DNA of 64,000 nucleotides. Origin: Brevibacterium siliguriense. GTDB taxonomy: Bacteria; Actinomycetota; Actinomycetes; Actinomycetales; Brevibacteriaceae. The notes beneath the pieces are model-generated. The model made no database searches and had not been told where the DNA came from. It worked only from the letters and a program-made list of their open reading frames with translations. Shown piece by piece: positions 1-8,497 of the stretch. The stretch is taken from NCBI RefSeq assembly GCF_900105315.1, contig NZ_LT629766.1, positions 2,170,001 to 2,234,000 of the forward strand. Direction: 5' to 3'. Position numbers and translations under genes: made by a program. Every line of letters begins with the position of its first letter. Positions within the stretch are counted from its first letter, which is position 1.

Positions 1-67
1 TCGCAGCCAGGCAGTAGACGCCGCCGAGTGCGAGGCCGTTGAAGAGCTGTTGGATGAAGAGGGTCGT
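1..67 (-). CDS. Branched-chain amino acid ABC transporter permease (LivH-like), N-terminal fragment
   Basis: The reverse strand reads in frame into LFIQQLFNGLALGGVY, the usual opening of LivH-type permeases that move branched-chain amino acids or related solutes through the membrane. Only about 22 residues lie in the window; the rest is cut by the left edge. It directly follows the binding-protein gene on the same strand, as expected in a liv operon. No ATG, GTG or TTG lies in frame just upstream. An ACG at 65-67 follows an AGAGGA-like ribosome site and is used here as a nominal start, while a CTG lies at 86-88. The family call is fairly secure from the peptide; the start is not. Confidence 0.5.
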
Positions 68-151
68 ATCTGTTCGGGTCCTCTGCAGGCATGAGGGCGG
101 CTCGGGTGAGGCACATGGGTGTGCTTCACCTCGGAAAGCCGCTGACGGTGA

Positions 152-1363
152 TTACTTGTCGTCGGATACCTGTTCGATGGGCACCTTGGTGTATTTGCCG
201 TCCTCGTCGAGGAAGGTCGCCTCCAGATCGGGATTGAGGAGGTGGCCCTGTTCTGTGATCTCATCGGGGAAGCCGTTGACCTTGTACTTGTCATCGACCT
301 CTGGAAGAGCGTCGCCGATGGCTTCTCGGATCTTCTTGGGGTCATCCGCTGTTCCCGCAGCTTCCATGGCCTTCGCGATGATCGCAATTCCCTGGTAGTT
401 CAGTGCCGTTTCGCTGGTTGGGACCTTCTTCTCTCCGGCCTTCTCGGCAAACTTCTTCAGGAAGTCCTTGGTGCCCGGATCTTCGTACTCGGAGACGGGC
501 AGGACGCCGACCGAGTTCTTGAGATTGTCGAGCTTCGTCACCGTGGCCATTTCATCAAGTTTCGCCTGATCCATGACGAGGAAGCTGCCCTCGAAGCCCT
601 GTTTGCGAGCTTCTTCCATGATCAGGGCGGTCGGCTGGGATGGTCCGCCGACGAAGATCGCGTCGGGCTTCTCTGCCAGCGCCTTGGAGACGGGGCCGGC
701 GAAGTCGGACACGGTGGCGTAGTCGACGCTGTTGTCGCTGCCGATCTTCCCTCCGGCCTCGCTCCACGCATCCTTGATCGACTTGGTCCACTGCTGACCG
801 TACTCGCTCTGAGTTCCGAGCAGAGCGAGCTTCTTGCCTCCATGCTCCATGGCAGTTTCGGAGAACTCCTCGGCGTAGGACTCGAAATTGGGAGGAATCA
901 TCATCGTGAGAGGATTGTCCGCCTGCATGATCGCCGGGTCCGAGGTGTACGCGGAGATGAGGAAGTTCGACCGGCCGCTGTTGATCTGCTGAATCGCTTT
1001 GATCGCTCCGGCGTTCGGGGAGACGACGACCGGGGCCTTGTCCTGATCGGCCAGCCGTTGAGCATTGCTTGCGGCAGTGGACGGAGCGTATTTGTCGTCG
1101 AGGGACTTCAGCTCCAGCGTCACGGGAGTGCCATCGATCTCGACGCCGTCTGCATTGAGGTCGTCGATGGCCATTTCGAGACCGATCTTCACGTTCTCAC
1201 CGTACGCGGCGCCACCTCCGCTGAGCGGTCCTGTATAGCCGATGATGACCGTGTCACCCTCACCTGAGCCGCCGCCTCCACAGGCTGTGGCGGTCAATGC
1301 GATTGCGCCCATAACTGCGGCTGCCGAAAGTCTGCGGCGGCGACTTCGCGAGACAGAGTTCAT
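152..1363 (-). CDS. Branched-chain amino acid ABC transporter substrate-binding lipoprotein (LivJ/K-like)
   Basis: Extracellular lipid-anchored receptor that captures the substrate of a Liv-type ABC importer. The N-terminus has an Arg-rich stretch, a hydrophobic core and a lipobox ending in TATAC with the lipidated Cys at residue 28, then a Gly-rich tether. The mature start, IIGYTGPLSGGGAAYGE, is the typical opening of periplasmic-binding fold type I (Peripla_BP_6). The length of 403 residues is normal. The ATG is preceded by AAAGGAG at good spacing. The permease fragment follows on the same strand. The true ligand cannot be read from sequence: amino acids, amides and urea are all bound by this family. 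Confidence 0.9.
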   Translation of the reverse strand: MNSVSRSRRRRLSAAAVMGAIALTATACGGGGSGEGDTVIIGYTGPLSGGGAAYGENVKIGLEMAIDDLNADGVEIDGTPVTLELKSLDDKYAPSTAASNAQRLADQDKAPVVVSPNAGAIKAIQQINSGRSNFLISAYTSDPAIMQADNPLTMMIPPNFESYAEEFSETAMEHGGKKLALLGTQSEYGQQWTKSIKDAWSEAGGKIGSDNSVDYATVSDFAGPVSKALAEKPDAIFVGGPSQPTALIMEEARKQGFEGSFLVMDQAKLDEMATVTKLDNLKNSVGVLPVSEYEDPGTKDFLKKFAEKAGEKKVPTSETALNYQGIAIIAKAMEAAGTADDPKKIREAIGDALPEVDDKYKVNGFPDEITEQGHLLNPDLEATFLDEDGKYTKVPIEQVSDDK

Positions 1364-1520
1364 CTTTTCTCCTTTGAAGAGCTCCTGGAGCGAGCTTGCT
1401 CCACACGGTGTCCGAGATGTCGTCAGCGACCTTTCTCGGAGTCGTCGTCAATCCTCATCGGACTTCGACTGATGTGAACACTTCCAAATTGCCCTGGTGA
1501 AGTCATTGGTTTTGCGCTAG

Positions 1521-1540
1521 ATTTTTGAACGTTCGATAAT
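1521..1540. promoter_or_regulatory. Imperfect 20-bp palindrome, candidate operator
   Basis: The site is centred on GAACGTTC (1527-1534); 16 of 20 positions match the reverse complement. It lies in the 449-bp gap between the divergent binding-protein gene and the dehydrogenase/thiolase pair, which otherwise holds only promoter sequence and an eight-G run near 1563. Its size and symmetry fit a TetR-like dimer site. The regulator is unknown and none is encoded nearby. Confidence 0.4.
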
Positions 1541-1670
1541 CTGCACGGCCGAGCCCTGCTGAGGGGGGGGTAAAAGGCGAGGTTGGGGTGCCTGCGCGTT
1601 GAATTCATCAGAATGACTCCATGGCTCCGCAGTGCTCGCTCTGACTCTATGTCTGAAAGGTGAGCAAACA

Positions 1671-1699
1671 TTCGTTCAGTGGCCGAAGTGGTCTACAGT
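1671..1699 (+). promoter_or_regulatory. Candidate promoter for the dehydrogenase/thiolase operon
   Basis: A TACAGT -10 box (1694-1699) lies 17 bases after TTCGTT (1671-1676). This would give a leader of about 105 bases before the dehydrogenase start. The -10 fits the actinobacterial TANNNT pattern; the -35 is weak. Confidence 0.35.
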
Positions 1700-1812
1700 G
1701 GCCTTAACTGCGTGGGAGAGCTGGATCACATCAGCCCCGACGCAGGTGCGAACCGCAGTTGACCGCTCGGTTCCCCACGGCAATGACGCATCACATCTTT
1801 AGGAGCTTGTTC

Positions 1813-2556
1813 ATGACTCGTACAGCAATCGTCACCGGTGGAGGCCGCGGCATCGGAGCCGCCATCGCCAAGCGACTCGGTTCCGACGGACTCAAGGTCG
1901 CCGTTCTCGATATGGGCCCCACCGACGAGACCGTTGCCGCCATCAGGGAAGCCGGTGGCGAAGCGCTCGGACTCGAAGCCGACGTCTCCGACGAGGACTC
2001 GGTCAATGCTGCGGTCAAGCAGGTCGCCGAGACACTCGGCTCGCCGACCGTTCTCGTCAACAACGCCGGAATCCTGCGCGACAACCTCCTGTTCAAGATG
2101 TCTTACGAGGAGTTCAACAAGGTCCTCTCCGTCCACCTCGGCGGAGCATTCCTCATGGCGCGGGCCGTGCAGTCCTACATGGTCGAAGAGAAATTCGGTC
2201 GCATCATCTCGATGTCCTCCACTTCGGCACAGGGCAACCGCGGTCAGACGAACTACTCCGCTGCCAAGGCAGGCATTCAGGGCATCACGAAGACCTGGGC
2301 GATTGAGCTTGGCAAGTTCGGCATCACCGCTAACGCCATCGCTCCCGGCTTCATCGAAACCGATATGACCAAGGCGACCGCCGAGCGTGTGGGTATGGAC
2401 TTCGAGGAATTCGTCGAGGCCTCGGCCAAACAGATTCCCGTTGCCCGATCGGGCAAGCCCGAGGACATCGCCCACACTGCATCGTTCCTCGCCTCCGAAG
2501 GCGCCGGATTCGTCTCCGGACAGGTCATCTACGTCGCCGGCGGTCCGAAGGACTGA
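1813..2556 (+). CDS. Short-chain dehydrogenase/reductase, FabG or acetoacetyl-CoA reductase type
   Basis: A 247-residue classical SDR using NAD(P)H. The nucleotide-binding motif TGGGRGIG is at residues 8-15, NNAG at 83-86, and the catalytic set is S135, Y148 and K152 (YSAAK). The C-terminal VIYVAGGP is typical of FabG-like 3-oxoacyl reductases and 3-hydroxyacyl-CoA dehydrogenases. The start chosen follows AGGAG by eight bases; an in-frame ATG 54 bases upstream lacks a ribosome site and would add a non-family extension. A thiolase follows 51 bases later, so the pair probably interconverts 3-hydroxyacyl-, 3-ketoacyl- and acetyl-CoA. Beta-oxidation or acetoacetyl-CoA metabolism is more likely than fatty acid synthesis. 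Confidence 0.85.
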   Translation: MTRTAIVTGGGRGIGAAIAKRLGSDGLKVAVLDMGPTDETVAAIREAGGEALGLEADVSDEDSVNAAVKQVAETLGSPTVLVNNAGILRDNLLFKMSYEEFNKVLSVHLGGAFLMARAVQSYMVEEKFGRIISMSSTSAQGNRGQTNYSAAKAGIQGITKTWAIELGKFGITANAIAPGFIETDMTKATAERVGMDFEEFVEASAKQIPVARSGKPEDIAHTASFLASEGAGFVSGQVIYVAGGPKD

Positions 2557-2607
2557 TCGCCACCGTCGTCACGACGAGTCAACGAACATCTTCGAAAGGT
2601 GAGACCC

Positions 2608-3807
2608 ATGAGAGAAGCAGTCATTGTGTCGACGGCACGTACGCCGATCGGCAAGGCCTACCGTGGTGCGTTCAACGACACCCAGGCTCAGGAGCTGGCC
2701 GGCCATGCGATCAAGCACGCCGTGGAGCGTGCCGGTCTTGAAGGCCGTGAGGTCGATGACGTCGTCTTCGGTGCCGCTCTGCAGCAGGGCAGCCAAGGTA
2801 CGAATGTCGCTCGCCAGGCGGCACTGCGCGCGGGCCTGCCAGTGACGGTTCCGGGAATGTCGATCGACAGGCAGTGCTCGTCCGGGCTGATGGGCATTGC
2901 GACCGCAGCGAAGCAGATCCTCTTCGACGGTCAGGAGATCGTCGTCGGCGGTGGCGTGGAATCGGTGTCGCTGGTCCAGAACGATAAGATGAACACGTTC
3001 CGGGCAAAGGATCCGTGGCTCGAAGAGAACGTTCCCGGAATCTATTATCCGATGCTTGCCACCGCCGAGGTCGTTGCCGAGCGCTACAGTGTCAGTCGCG
3101 AGGCTCAGGACGAGTACTCTCTGTCGTCGCAGCAGCGCACCGCCGCTGCTCAGGAAGCCGGACGGTTCGATGACGAGATCGTTCCCCTGCCGACGACGAA
3201 GGTCGTTGTCGACAAGGAGACGAAGGAGACTTCACGTCAGGACGTGGTCCTCGAGGCTGACGAAGGCAATCGTCCCTCGACGACTCTCGAAAGCCTCGCT
3301 GGTCTGAACCCTGTGCTCGAGCCCGGTGCGGCATCGAAGGTTCCGAGCATCACGGCGGGCAACGCTTCTCAGCTCTCCGACGGTGCGTCTGCTTCAGTGG
3401 TCATGTCGAGCGATGAAGCCAGCCGTCGCGGACTCGAACCGATGGGCATCTACCGTGGTATGGCCGTGGCCGGCTGTGCACCGGATGAAATGGGCATCGG
3501 TCCCGTATTCGCCATTCCGAAGCTGCTGAAGAACCACGGTCTCTCAATCGATGACATCGGACTGTGGGAGCTTAACGAGGCCTTCGCAGTACAGGCACTG
3601 TACTGCCGTGACCGCCTCGGCATCGACCCGGAGAAGTACAACGTCGACGGCGGCGGCATCTCCGTCGGACACCCCTATGGAATGACCGGTGCCCGCCTCG
3701 TCGGACATGCTCTGATCGAGGGACGTCGCCGTGGTGTGAAGTACGTCGTCGTGACGATGTGCATCGGCGGCGGCCAAGGTGCAGCCGGACTGTTCGAGGT
3801 CTGCTGA
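2608..3807 (+). CDS. Thiolase (acetyl-CoA C-acyltransferase)
   Basis: A 399-residue type II thiolase. The nucleophilic Cys90 sits in DRQCSSG, His355 in [12 protein letters not shown] and the second catalytic Cys385 in [11 protein letters not shown], so all three active-site residues are present. The enzyme cleaves 3-ketoacyl-CoA with CoA, or condenses two acetyl-CoA in reverse. The ATG chosen follows AAAGGTGA; a GTG three codons upstream is possible. It forms a two-gene unit with the preceding dehydrogenase and is followed by a strong hairpin. The sequence does not separate a degradative from a biosynthetic thiolase. Confidence 0.92.
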   Translation: MREAVIVSTARTPIGKAYRGAFNDTQAQELAGHAIKHAVERAGLEGREVDDVVFGAALQQGSQGTNVARQAALRAGLPVTVPGMSIDRQCSSGLMGIATAAKQILFDGQEIVVGGGVESVSLVQNDKMNTFRAKDPWLEENVPGIYYPMLATAEVVAERYSVSREAQDEYSLSSQQRTAAAQEAGRFDDEIVPLPTTKVVVDKETKETSRQDVVLEADEGNRPSTTLESLAGLNPVLEPGAASKVPSITAGNASQLSDGASASVVMSSDEASRRGLEPMGIYRGMAVAGCAPDEMGIGPVFAIPKLLKNHGLSIDDIGLWELNEAFAVQALYCRDRLGIDPEKYNVDGGGISVGHPYGMTGARLVGHALIEGRRRGVKYVVVTMCIGGGQGAAGLFEVC

Positions 3808-3837
3808 GGCATTCCGCCAGCAATTCAACAAACGTTG

Positions 3838-3886
3838 AGGGCCGATGACATTCGGGTCGATTCTGACCGAATGTCGTCGGCCCTTT
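3838..3886 (+). terminator. Terminator hairpin after the thiolase gene
   Basis: AGGGCCGATGACATTCGG pairs with CCGAATGTCGTCGGCCCT across a short loop, giving a stem of about 18 bp with one small irregularity, then TTT. It lies between convergent genes, so it may end transcripts from both sides. Confidence 0.7.
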
Positions 3887-3939
3887 CTGCATGCTCGAGT
3901 GGTGCGGAGGCTGACTTCGTGTGGGGTACCGGACGGCTC

Positions 3940-6885
3940 TCAGAACGGCGGGGGTTCGCCGGAGTCCCAGAACCAGTCACGCAGCTCGGAGCTGTCCCCG
4001 GCCGCGGTCGGGGCGTCAGATGTTGCGTCGGGATTGCCCAGTGCAGGCGTGGGTGTGAATGCACAGAGATCCTCGGCAACGAGCTCTCTCCAGCCGGGAG
4101 TTCCGTCGGCCGCAGCTGGTTCTGGGCATTCCCGAGCCTGTTTCCGATCGCCGGGAACAGGGTGTTTCGCAGTTGCACCGTTGTTGTGGGCAGACGTCGT
4201 TTCAGAGTCAGATTGACGGACAGAATCAGAGTCACCCTCGACATCAGATTCATGCTCGTTGGGTGGACCGCTCTCGTCGGCAAGTGGATCGTCGGTGCTC
4301 GACTGCTTCGGCACGAATGCTCGACCAGCCCGGGAGAGGCCAGCGCCGAACCGTTCGAGGAACAGGCGGGCATGCTCAACGCTGATGGGATTGTCCGGTG
4401 AAACGACCTCCGCGGTGACGCCCCTGCGGAAGACGTACTCCAGATGGCCGGGTTCGGTCATCCTCACGTCGAAATTGCCGTTGGTCTTCTGCAAGTGGTG
4501 GGCCTTGCAGAGACAATGGAGATTTCCGAAGCGAGTGAGACCACCCTGAGTCGGGTCGGAGTGATTGAACGGATCGATATGGTCGACCTCTGTCACTTCA
4601 GCGGGCTGAGTGCATCCCGGGAAGGTACACGTCACGAATTGAGCGACAAGAGTCTTGCGCACGCTGTTGGGAATTGCGTAGGTCATTGCCTTGGCATCGA
4701 CAGGTGTTCCGGTCGCAGGGTCAGTCAGCAGCCTGGTCCACGTGGTCGAGTAGCCAGCGACACGTCGTGCCATGTCGGCTGGGATCGGTGACCCGTTTGG
4801 AAGCATGCCCGCCAGATCGCACACCTCACTTGACGATAGCGGTGCATGGGATGCTGGCGGTTCAGGGGAGAGCGCGGACGGTTGGCGCTTTGGAGATGCG
4901 GGCGGTGTGATTGAGTCGAGCGCTTGCGTCGGCCGCTCGGTAGGCCACGCCGAATTTGGGGGATCGGAAGATAGTGGTGGTGGACTCGGAGGATCCGTTG
5001 TCGGCGGCGGTGGATCTACAGGCGCGAAGAGTGGTGGCGGATCGTCATCATCCGACTGGAATTGGCTGAGCAGAGTCAGCAAAGGAACGGTGATGAAGGT
5101 GCTCGCCTGATTCGCCAGCCAATATTCGTTGGTCGGCATATCGAGGAGGAACTCGAAGCTGATGCGGCGTTCGCCCATATCGAGGATGGGATTGCCGAAG
5201 GCATCGACGGCTCTCGATGCTGAAGTTCCGGATCCCTCGACTGCAGTTCCTGTTCCCCCAGCTGCGGGTCGAGCTCCGCTGGCACGCGAGCCGACGAGCG
5301 CCGAAAGCGCTTCGGACGTGTCGCGATCCGTGGTGCTGTTGCTGCCGAGGATGGCCTCGAGCAACTGGGATTCGAAGGTGCGATCGGCCGGAGCGGTGTG
5401 TGCCTGGCATGAATCGCCTTGCGGCGAGCGGGTTGCACCTTCAGATTCACTATGTTCGACGGAAGCCTGGCGGCTGGTGTCACCGTATGCGGTGGTCCCA
5501 GAACCGACTGGTGCAGACTGTGTCTGTCCGGCGCAGCCGTTCTGGTCCAAGTTGTCGAACACCCGCTCGATGTAGTCGAGCAGGGACTCACCCTCGTGCA
5601 TCGGGGTGCCGTCGGGTCCGGCGAAGAGGCCGTCGAGAGGGAAATCAGTGCTTGTCGACGAGTTGTCGGTGTCGTTCGTGCGGATGATGCGCAGCTTCAT
5701 CTGCGGACGCGTGCGCGTGAGGATGTCGAACATCAGTGCTGAGATCGAACGCTCCTCATCAAAGCAGTCTCCTGCCTTCAGCTGGTTTGAAAACGCACTC
5801 GTATTGTTCTTATGAACTGCCCTGGCAAAAGCGTCGAGCCTTCTGAAACAGGCCTGAAGCTCAGGAGTGGGCCCGGACAGAGTGAGGTACGCGGTTCCGC
5901 CATCTCCGGTGCTGAAGTCAACCCGACGACGCAGCGAAACGCTCTTCAGAGTGTCCTCGGCCGGTTGGATCACCGCTATCTTCAGGGCGACCGACCGCTT
6001 GAACGTCTCAATCGTGATGTCTGCGCGCCTGTGGGTCAGATAGTCATCTAATTCCGGCAGATGCTCGAAGTGCAGGTCACGACACGCGCGAGTGACATAA
6101 TCGACGTGCTCGATCGTGAAGTCTCCATCCAGGCATCGCTTGAGGAACTGCGGTAGTCCGTGCACCAGTGTCATCGACGAAGTCATGTGCCTGAGCGAAT
6201 TGCTCGTCGTCGCGCCCAGAAGACTCGAATAGACACCGGCCTCGGTCGGTTCGATATTGCCGCGCAGCCACGTGAAGAAGGTCAGCTTCGGGTCGTAACC
6301 GGGAAAGTCAGGTAGGGAAGTGGGATCGATCAGGAATTGCTCGGCCAATTTCCGCACTCTACGGTGTTGACGGCCGGTGGCACGATTCTTCTTTCGTCCT
6401 GTGATTGCGCCGACCTTCGCCCCGATTTCGGATTCGACCTGGGCCACAGCCTGCGTCCACGCCAGAGCTTCTCTGCGGGTCCAGGGTCTGAGCGACGAGA
6501 ACACGTCGTCGGCAGGAACGTCGACTATGCAGTCGTCACTGTTGATGGCAGCCGCGACTCGCTTGTCCACGGGCAGGCGGTAACGTGCTGCAGTTCTTGT
6601 GAAAGACGCGAACTCATAGACCGAGTCGGGCTGACTGCCCGTGAGCCCGAGAGCGTAGGCGACGTCCTGAGCCACGACTTCACCTGTGGCGATGAAAGAA
6701 TTGATCTGGGCGAGGCTGCTCTGAGCATAGACACCCAGCAGGTCGACGAGCTCATTGTCCTCGGCGATCTCCAAGCGACGTCCGTGGGCTCGGCGGAACC
6801 GGGCCAGAGCCCGGTGGTCTGCCTCCGCAGGGGGAGCAGCGGGCAGGCCGAATTCCCGTCCGTCGTTGTCTCCGATGTTCTTCAT
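3940..6885 (-). CDS. DUF222 / HNH endonuclease-domain protein (13E12-like), unusually long
   Basis: A 981-residue protein. The N-terminal half is of DUF222 type; the C-terminal third carries an HNH nuclease-like motif (roughly residues 750-815: CTFPGCTQPAEVTEVDHID, then LHCLCKAHH), with paired Cys for zinc and the His-Asn-His arrangement. Between them lies a long low-complexity region rich in Pro, Ser and Asp, and another disordered acidic tail follows the HNH domain. Family members are common in actinobacteria, often in many copies, and most are 400-600 residues, so this one is enlarged by the insertions. Function is not established; a DNA-cleaving role rests on the HNH motif alone. The ATG follows GAGAGGTGAAAG. 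It is monocistronic with its own TATAAT promoter. Confidence 0.85.
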   Translation of the reverse strand: MKNIGDNDGREFGLPAAPPAEADHRALARFRRAHGRRLEIAEDNELVDLLGVYAQSSLAQINSFIATGEVVAQDVAYALGLTGSQPDSVYEFASFTRTAARYRLPVDKRVAAAINSDDCIVDVPADDVFSSLRPWTRREALAWTQAVAQVESEIGAKVGAITGRKKNRATGRQHRRVRKLAEQFLIDPTSLPDFPGYDPKLTFFTWLRGNIEPTEAGVYSSLLGATTSNSLRHMTSSMTLVHGLPQFLKRCLDGDFTIEHVDYVTRACRDLHFEHLPELDDYLTHRRADITIETFKRSVALKIAVIQPAEDTLKSVSLRRRVDFSTGDGGTAYLTLSGPTPELQACFRRLDAFARAVHKNNTSAFSNQLKAGDCFDEERSISALMFDILTRTRPQMKLRIIRTNDTDNSSTSTDFPLDGLFAGPDGTPMHEGESLLDYIERVFDNLDQNGCAGQTQSAPVGSGTTAYGDTSRQASVEHSESEGATRSPQGDSCQAHTAPADRTFESQLLEAILGSNSTTDRDTSEALSALVGSRASGARPAAGGTGTAVEGSGTSASRAVDAFGNPILDMGERRISFEFLLDMPTNEYWLANQASTFITVPLLTLLSQFQSDDDDPPPLFAPVDPPPPTTDPPSPPPLSSDPPNSAWPTERPTQALDSITPPASPKRQPSALSPEPPASHAPLSSSEVCDLAGMLPNGSPIPADMARRVAGYSTTWTRLLTDPATGTPVDAKAMTYAIPNSVRKTLVAQFVTCTFPGCTQPAEVTEVDHIDPFNHSDPTQGGLTRFGNLHCLCKAHHLQKTNGNFDVRMTEPGHLEYVFRRGVTAEVVSPDNPISVEHARLFLERFGAGLSRAGRAFVPKQSSTDDPLADESGPPNEHESDVEGDSDSVRQSDSETTSAHNNGATAKHPVPGDRKQARECPEPAAADGTPGWRELVAEDLCAFTPTPALGNPDATSDAPTAAGDSSELRDWFWDSGEPPPF

Positions 6886-6945
6886 CGGTCTTTCACCTCT
6901 CCACGCCTCTGTGGAAGTTGATCGTCAGGGAAGTCGCCTATCTCA

Positions 6946-6951
6946 ATTATA
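6946..6951 (-). promoter_or_regulatory. TATAAT -10 box for the DUF222/HNH gene
   Basis: A perfect TATAAT on the minus strand about 60 bases ahead of the start codon, in a locally AT-rich stretch (6945-7070) unusual for this window. No convincing -35 is visible. The rest of the 295-base gap up to 7180 holds no gene that I can support. Confidence 0.5.
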
Positions 6952-7167
6952 GAGTCTGCGGATCGAAAAAGACGTCACAATACGATTACAAATAGAAGAT
7001 AAGTTCGCCTGTATCAACAACGAAGCGATTGTAGCCTGTGTTTTCCAGAACTGCGTTGTTTGTCCTCTGACTCTACAGTTCGGCACTGACACAACATTCC
7101 GACCGGATCTGAACCCGCATCCATGCTGCCGGGGTCCCACGAAACGGTCCCCGCAGCCCTGGTTCGA

Positions 7168-7173
7168 TAGAAT
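7168..7173 (+). promoter_or_regulatory. TAGAAT -10 box, probable leaderless promoter of the MATE gene
   Basis: The last T lies eight bases before the GTG start, so transcription would begin at or one base before the start codon. The same TAGAAT-to-start arrangement recurs at lspA and hisD. Confidence 0.55.
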
Positions 7174-7180
7174 CGGGGGC

Positions 7181-8497
7181 GTGGCAGCGATCGACAAAGA
7201 CATTCTCCGTTTGGCACTCCCCGCGCTCGGAGCCCTGATCGCCGAACCCATTTTTCTGCTCACGGACACGGCCATGGTGGGCCACCTCGGTGCCGGTGCT
7301 CTGGGATCGCTGGCGATCGCCTCGACGATCCTGCAGACGGTGCTCGGTCTGATGATCTTCCTCGCCTATGCCACAACTCCGCGCGTGGCGAAACGGATGG
7401 GATCGGGAGACCGGCCGGGCGCGATCACGGCCGGATTCGACGGGATCTGGCTGGCGTTGGGCACCTCCATCCTGCTCATCATCATCGGACTGCCCATGCT
7501 GAACACGGCGATCGAGGCCTTCGACCCAGATCCGACGATCACCGAGGGCGCACACTCCTATCTGGCGATCTCATGGTGGGGTCTGCCGTTCATGCTCATG
7601 GTCATCGCCGCCACCGGACTGCTGCGCGGACTCCAGGACACGAAGACCCCGCTGATTGTCGCGGCAGCCGGCTGCATCGCCAATATCGGCCTCAACGCCC
7701 TCTTCATCTACGGCTTCGGCATGGGTGTCGCGGGATCTGCGATGGGCACGGTCATCGCGCAGGCCGGAATGTGCGCTGTCTACCTCACCATCTCCGTCCG
7801 CGCCGCCCGCCGCCTCCACGCCAGCATCCGTCCCGACTGGACCGGCGTGTTCACCTCGGCGAAGACCTCCGGGTGGCTGCTCGTGCGCAACGCCTCGCTG
7901 CGCGCCGCCCTCATCCTCCTCGTCTTCCTGGCCACGGCGATGGGCACGACGGATCTCGCCGCGATCCAGGTCGCCCAGAGCATCTTCTTCGCTCTGGCGC
8001 TCGCCCTCGACTCATTGGCCATCGCGGGCCAGGCGATGATCGGTCTCGAGCTGGGCGCGAAGAACACCGAGGCGGTCGCCGCGATCAACCGCCGCCTGTG
8101 CCTGTGGGGGATCGTCTTCGGCATCGTCGTCGGGGTCGTCCTGTTCGCCGGGGCCGGAATCATCCCCCGCGCCTTCGCTTCCGACCCGGACGTGGTGTCG
8201 GTGCTGGCCGCACTCCTTCCGGTGCTGGCGCTGAGCATGCCGATCGCAGGCTTTGTCTTCGTCCTCGACGGAGTGCTGATGGGAGCCGAGGACGCGCGGT
8301 ATCTGGCTCTGGCACAATTGGTCGCTGTGATCGGATACGCGATTCTGCTCATCCCGATCATCAGCATCTGGCCGGGAGCCCCCGGACTCTGGGCTGGCTT
8401 CTGCATCGGATTCGTCGGTTTCCGCGCCCTGACCCTGGGGTGGCGAGTACGCAACCGGGCGTGGATCGAACGCGCCGTCGAGAAAGGAATCTCATGA
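7181..8497 (+). CDS. MATE family efflux transporter (DinF-like)
   Basis: A 438-residue membrane protein with about 12 hydrophobic segments and the MATE/DinF signature near its start (LALPALGALIAEPIFLLTDTA with GHLG shortly after). MATE proteins export drugs or metabolites in exchange for Na+ or H+; this one is nearest the DinF branch by its opening motif. It starts at a GTG with only a poly-G stretch upstream, consistent with leaderless translation. Its stop overlaps the ATG of an acetyltransferase (ATGA), so the two are translationally coupled. Substrate unknown. Confidence 0.9.
   Translation: MAAIDKDILRLALPALGALIAEPIFLLTDTAMVGHLGAGALGSLAIASTILQTVLGLMIFLAYATTPRVAKRMGSGDRPGAITAGFDGIWLALGTSILLIIIGLPMLNTAIEAFDPDPTITEGAHSYLAISWWGLPFMLMVIAATGLLRGLQDTKTPLIVAAAGCIANIGLNALFIYGFGMGVAGSAMGTVIAQAGMCAVYLTISVRAARRLHASIRPDWTGVFTSAKTSGWLLVRNASLRAALILLVFLATAMGTTDLAAIQVAQSIFFALALALDSLAIAGQAMIGLELGAKNTEAVAAINRRLCLWGIVFGIVVGVVLFAGAGIIPRAFASDPDVVSVLAALLPVLALSMPIAGFVFVLDGVLMGAEDARYLALAQLVAVIGYAILLIPIISIWPGAPGLWAGFCIGFVGFRALTLGWRVRNRAWIERAVEKGIS

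Noticed and set aside
242-1267. Long open frame (341 codons) on the plus strand, opposite the binding-protein gene
   Set aside because: Antisense shadow of a clearly coding frame; composition is low in hydrophobic blocks and has no family pattern.
1561-1570. Eight-G run as a phase-variation tract
   Set aside because: It lies in the middle of a gap, more than 100 bases from either candidate promoter, and is a single occurrence.
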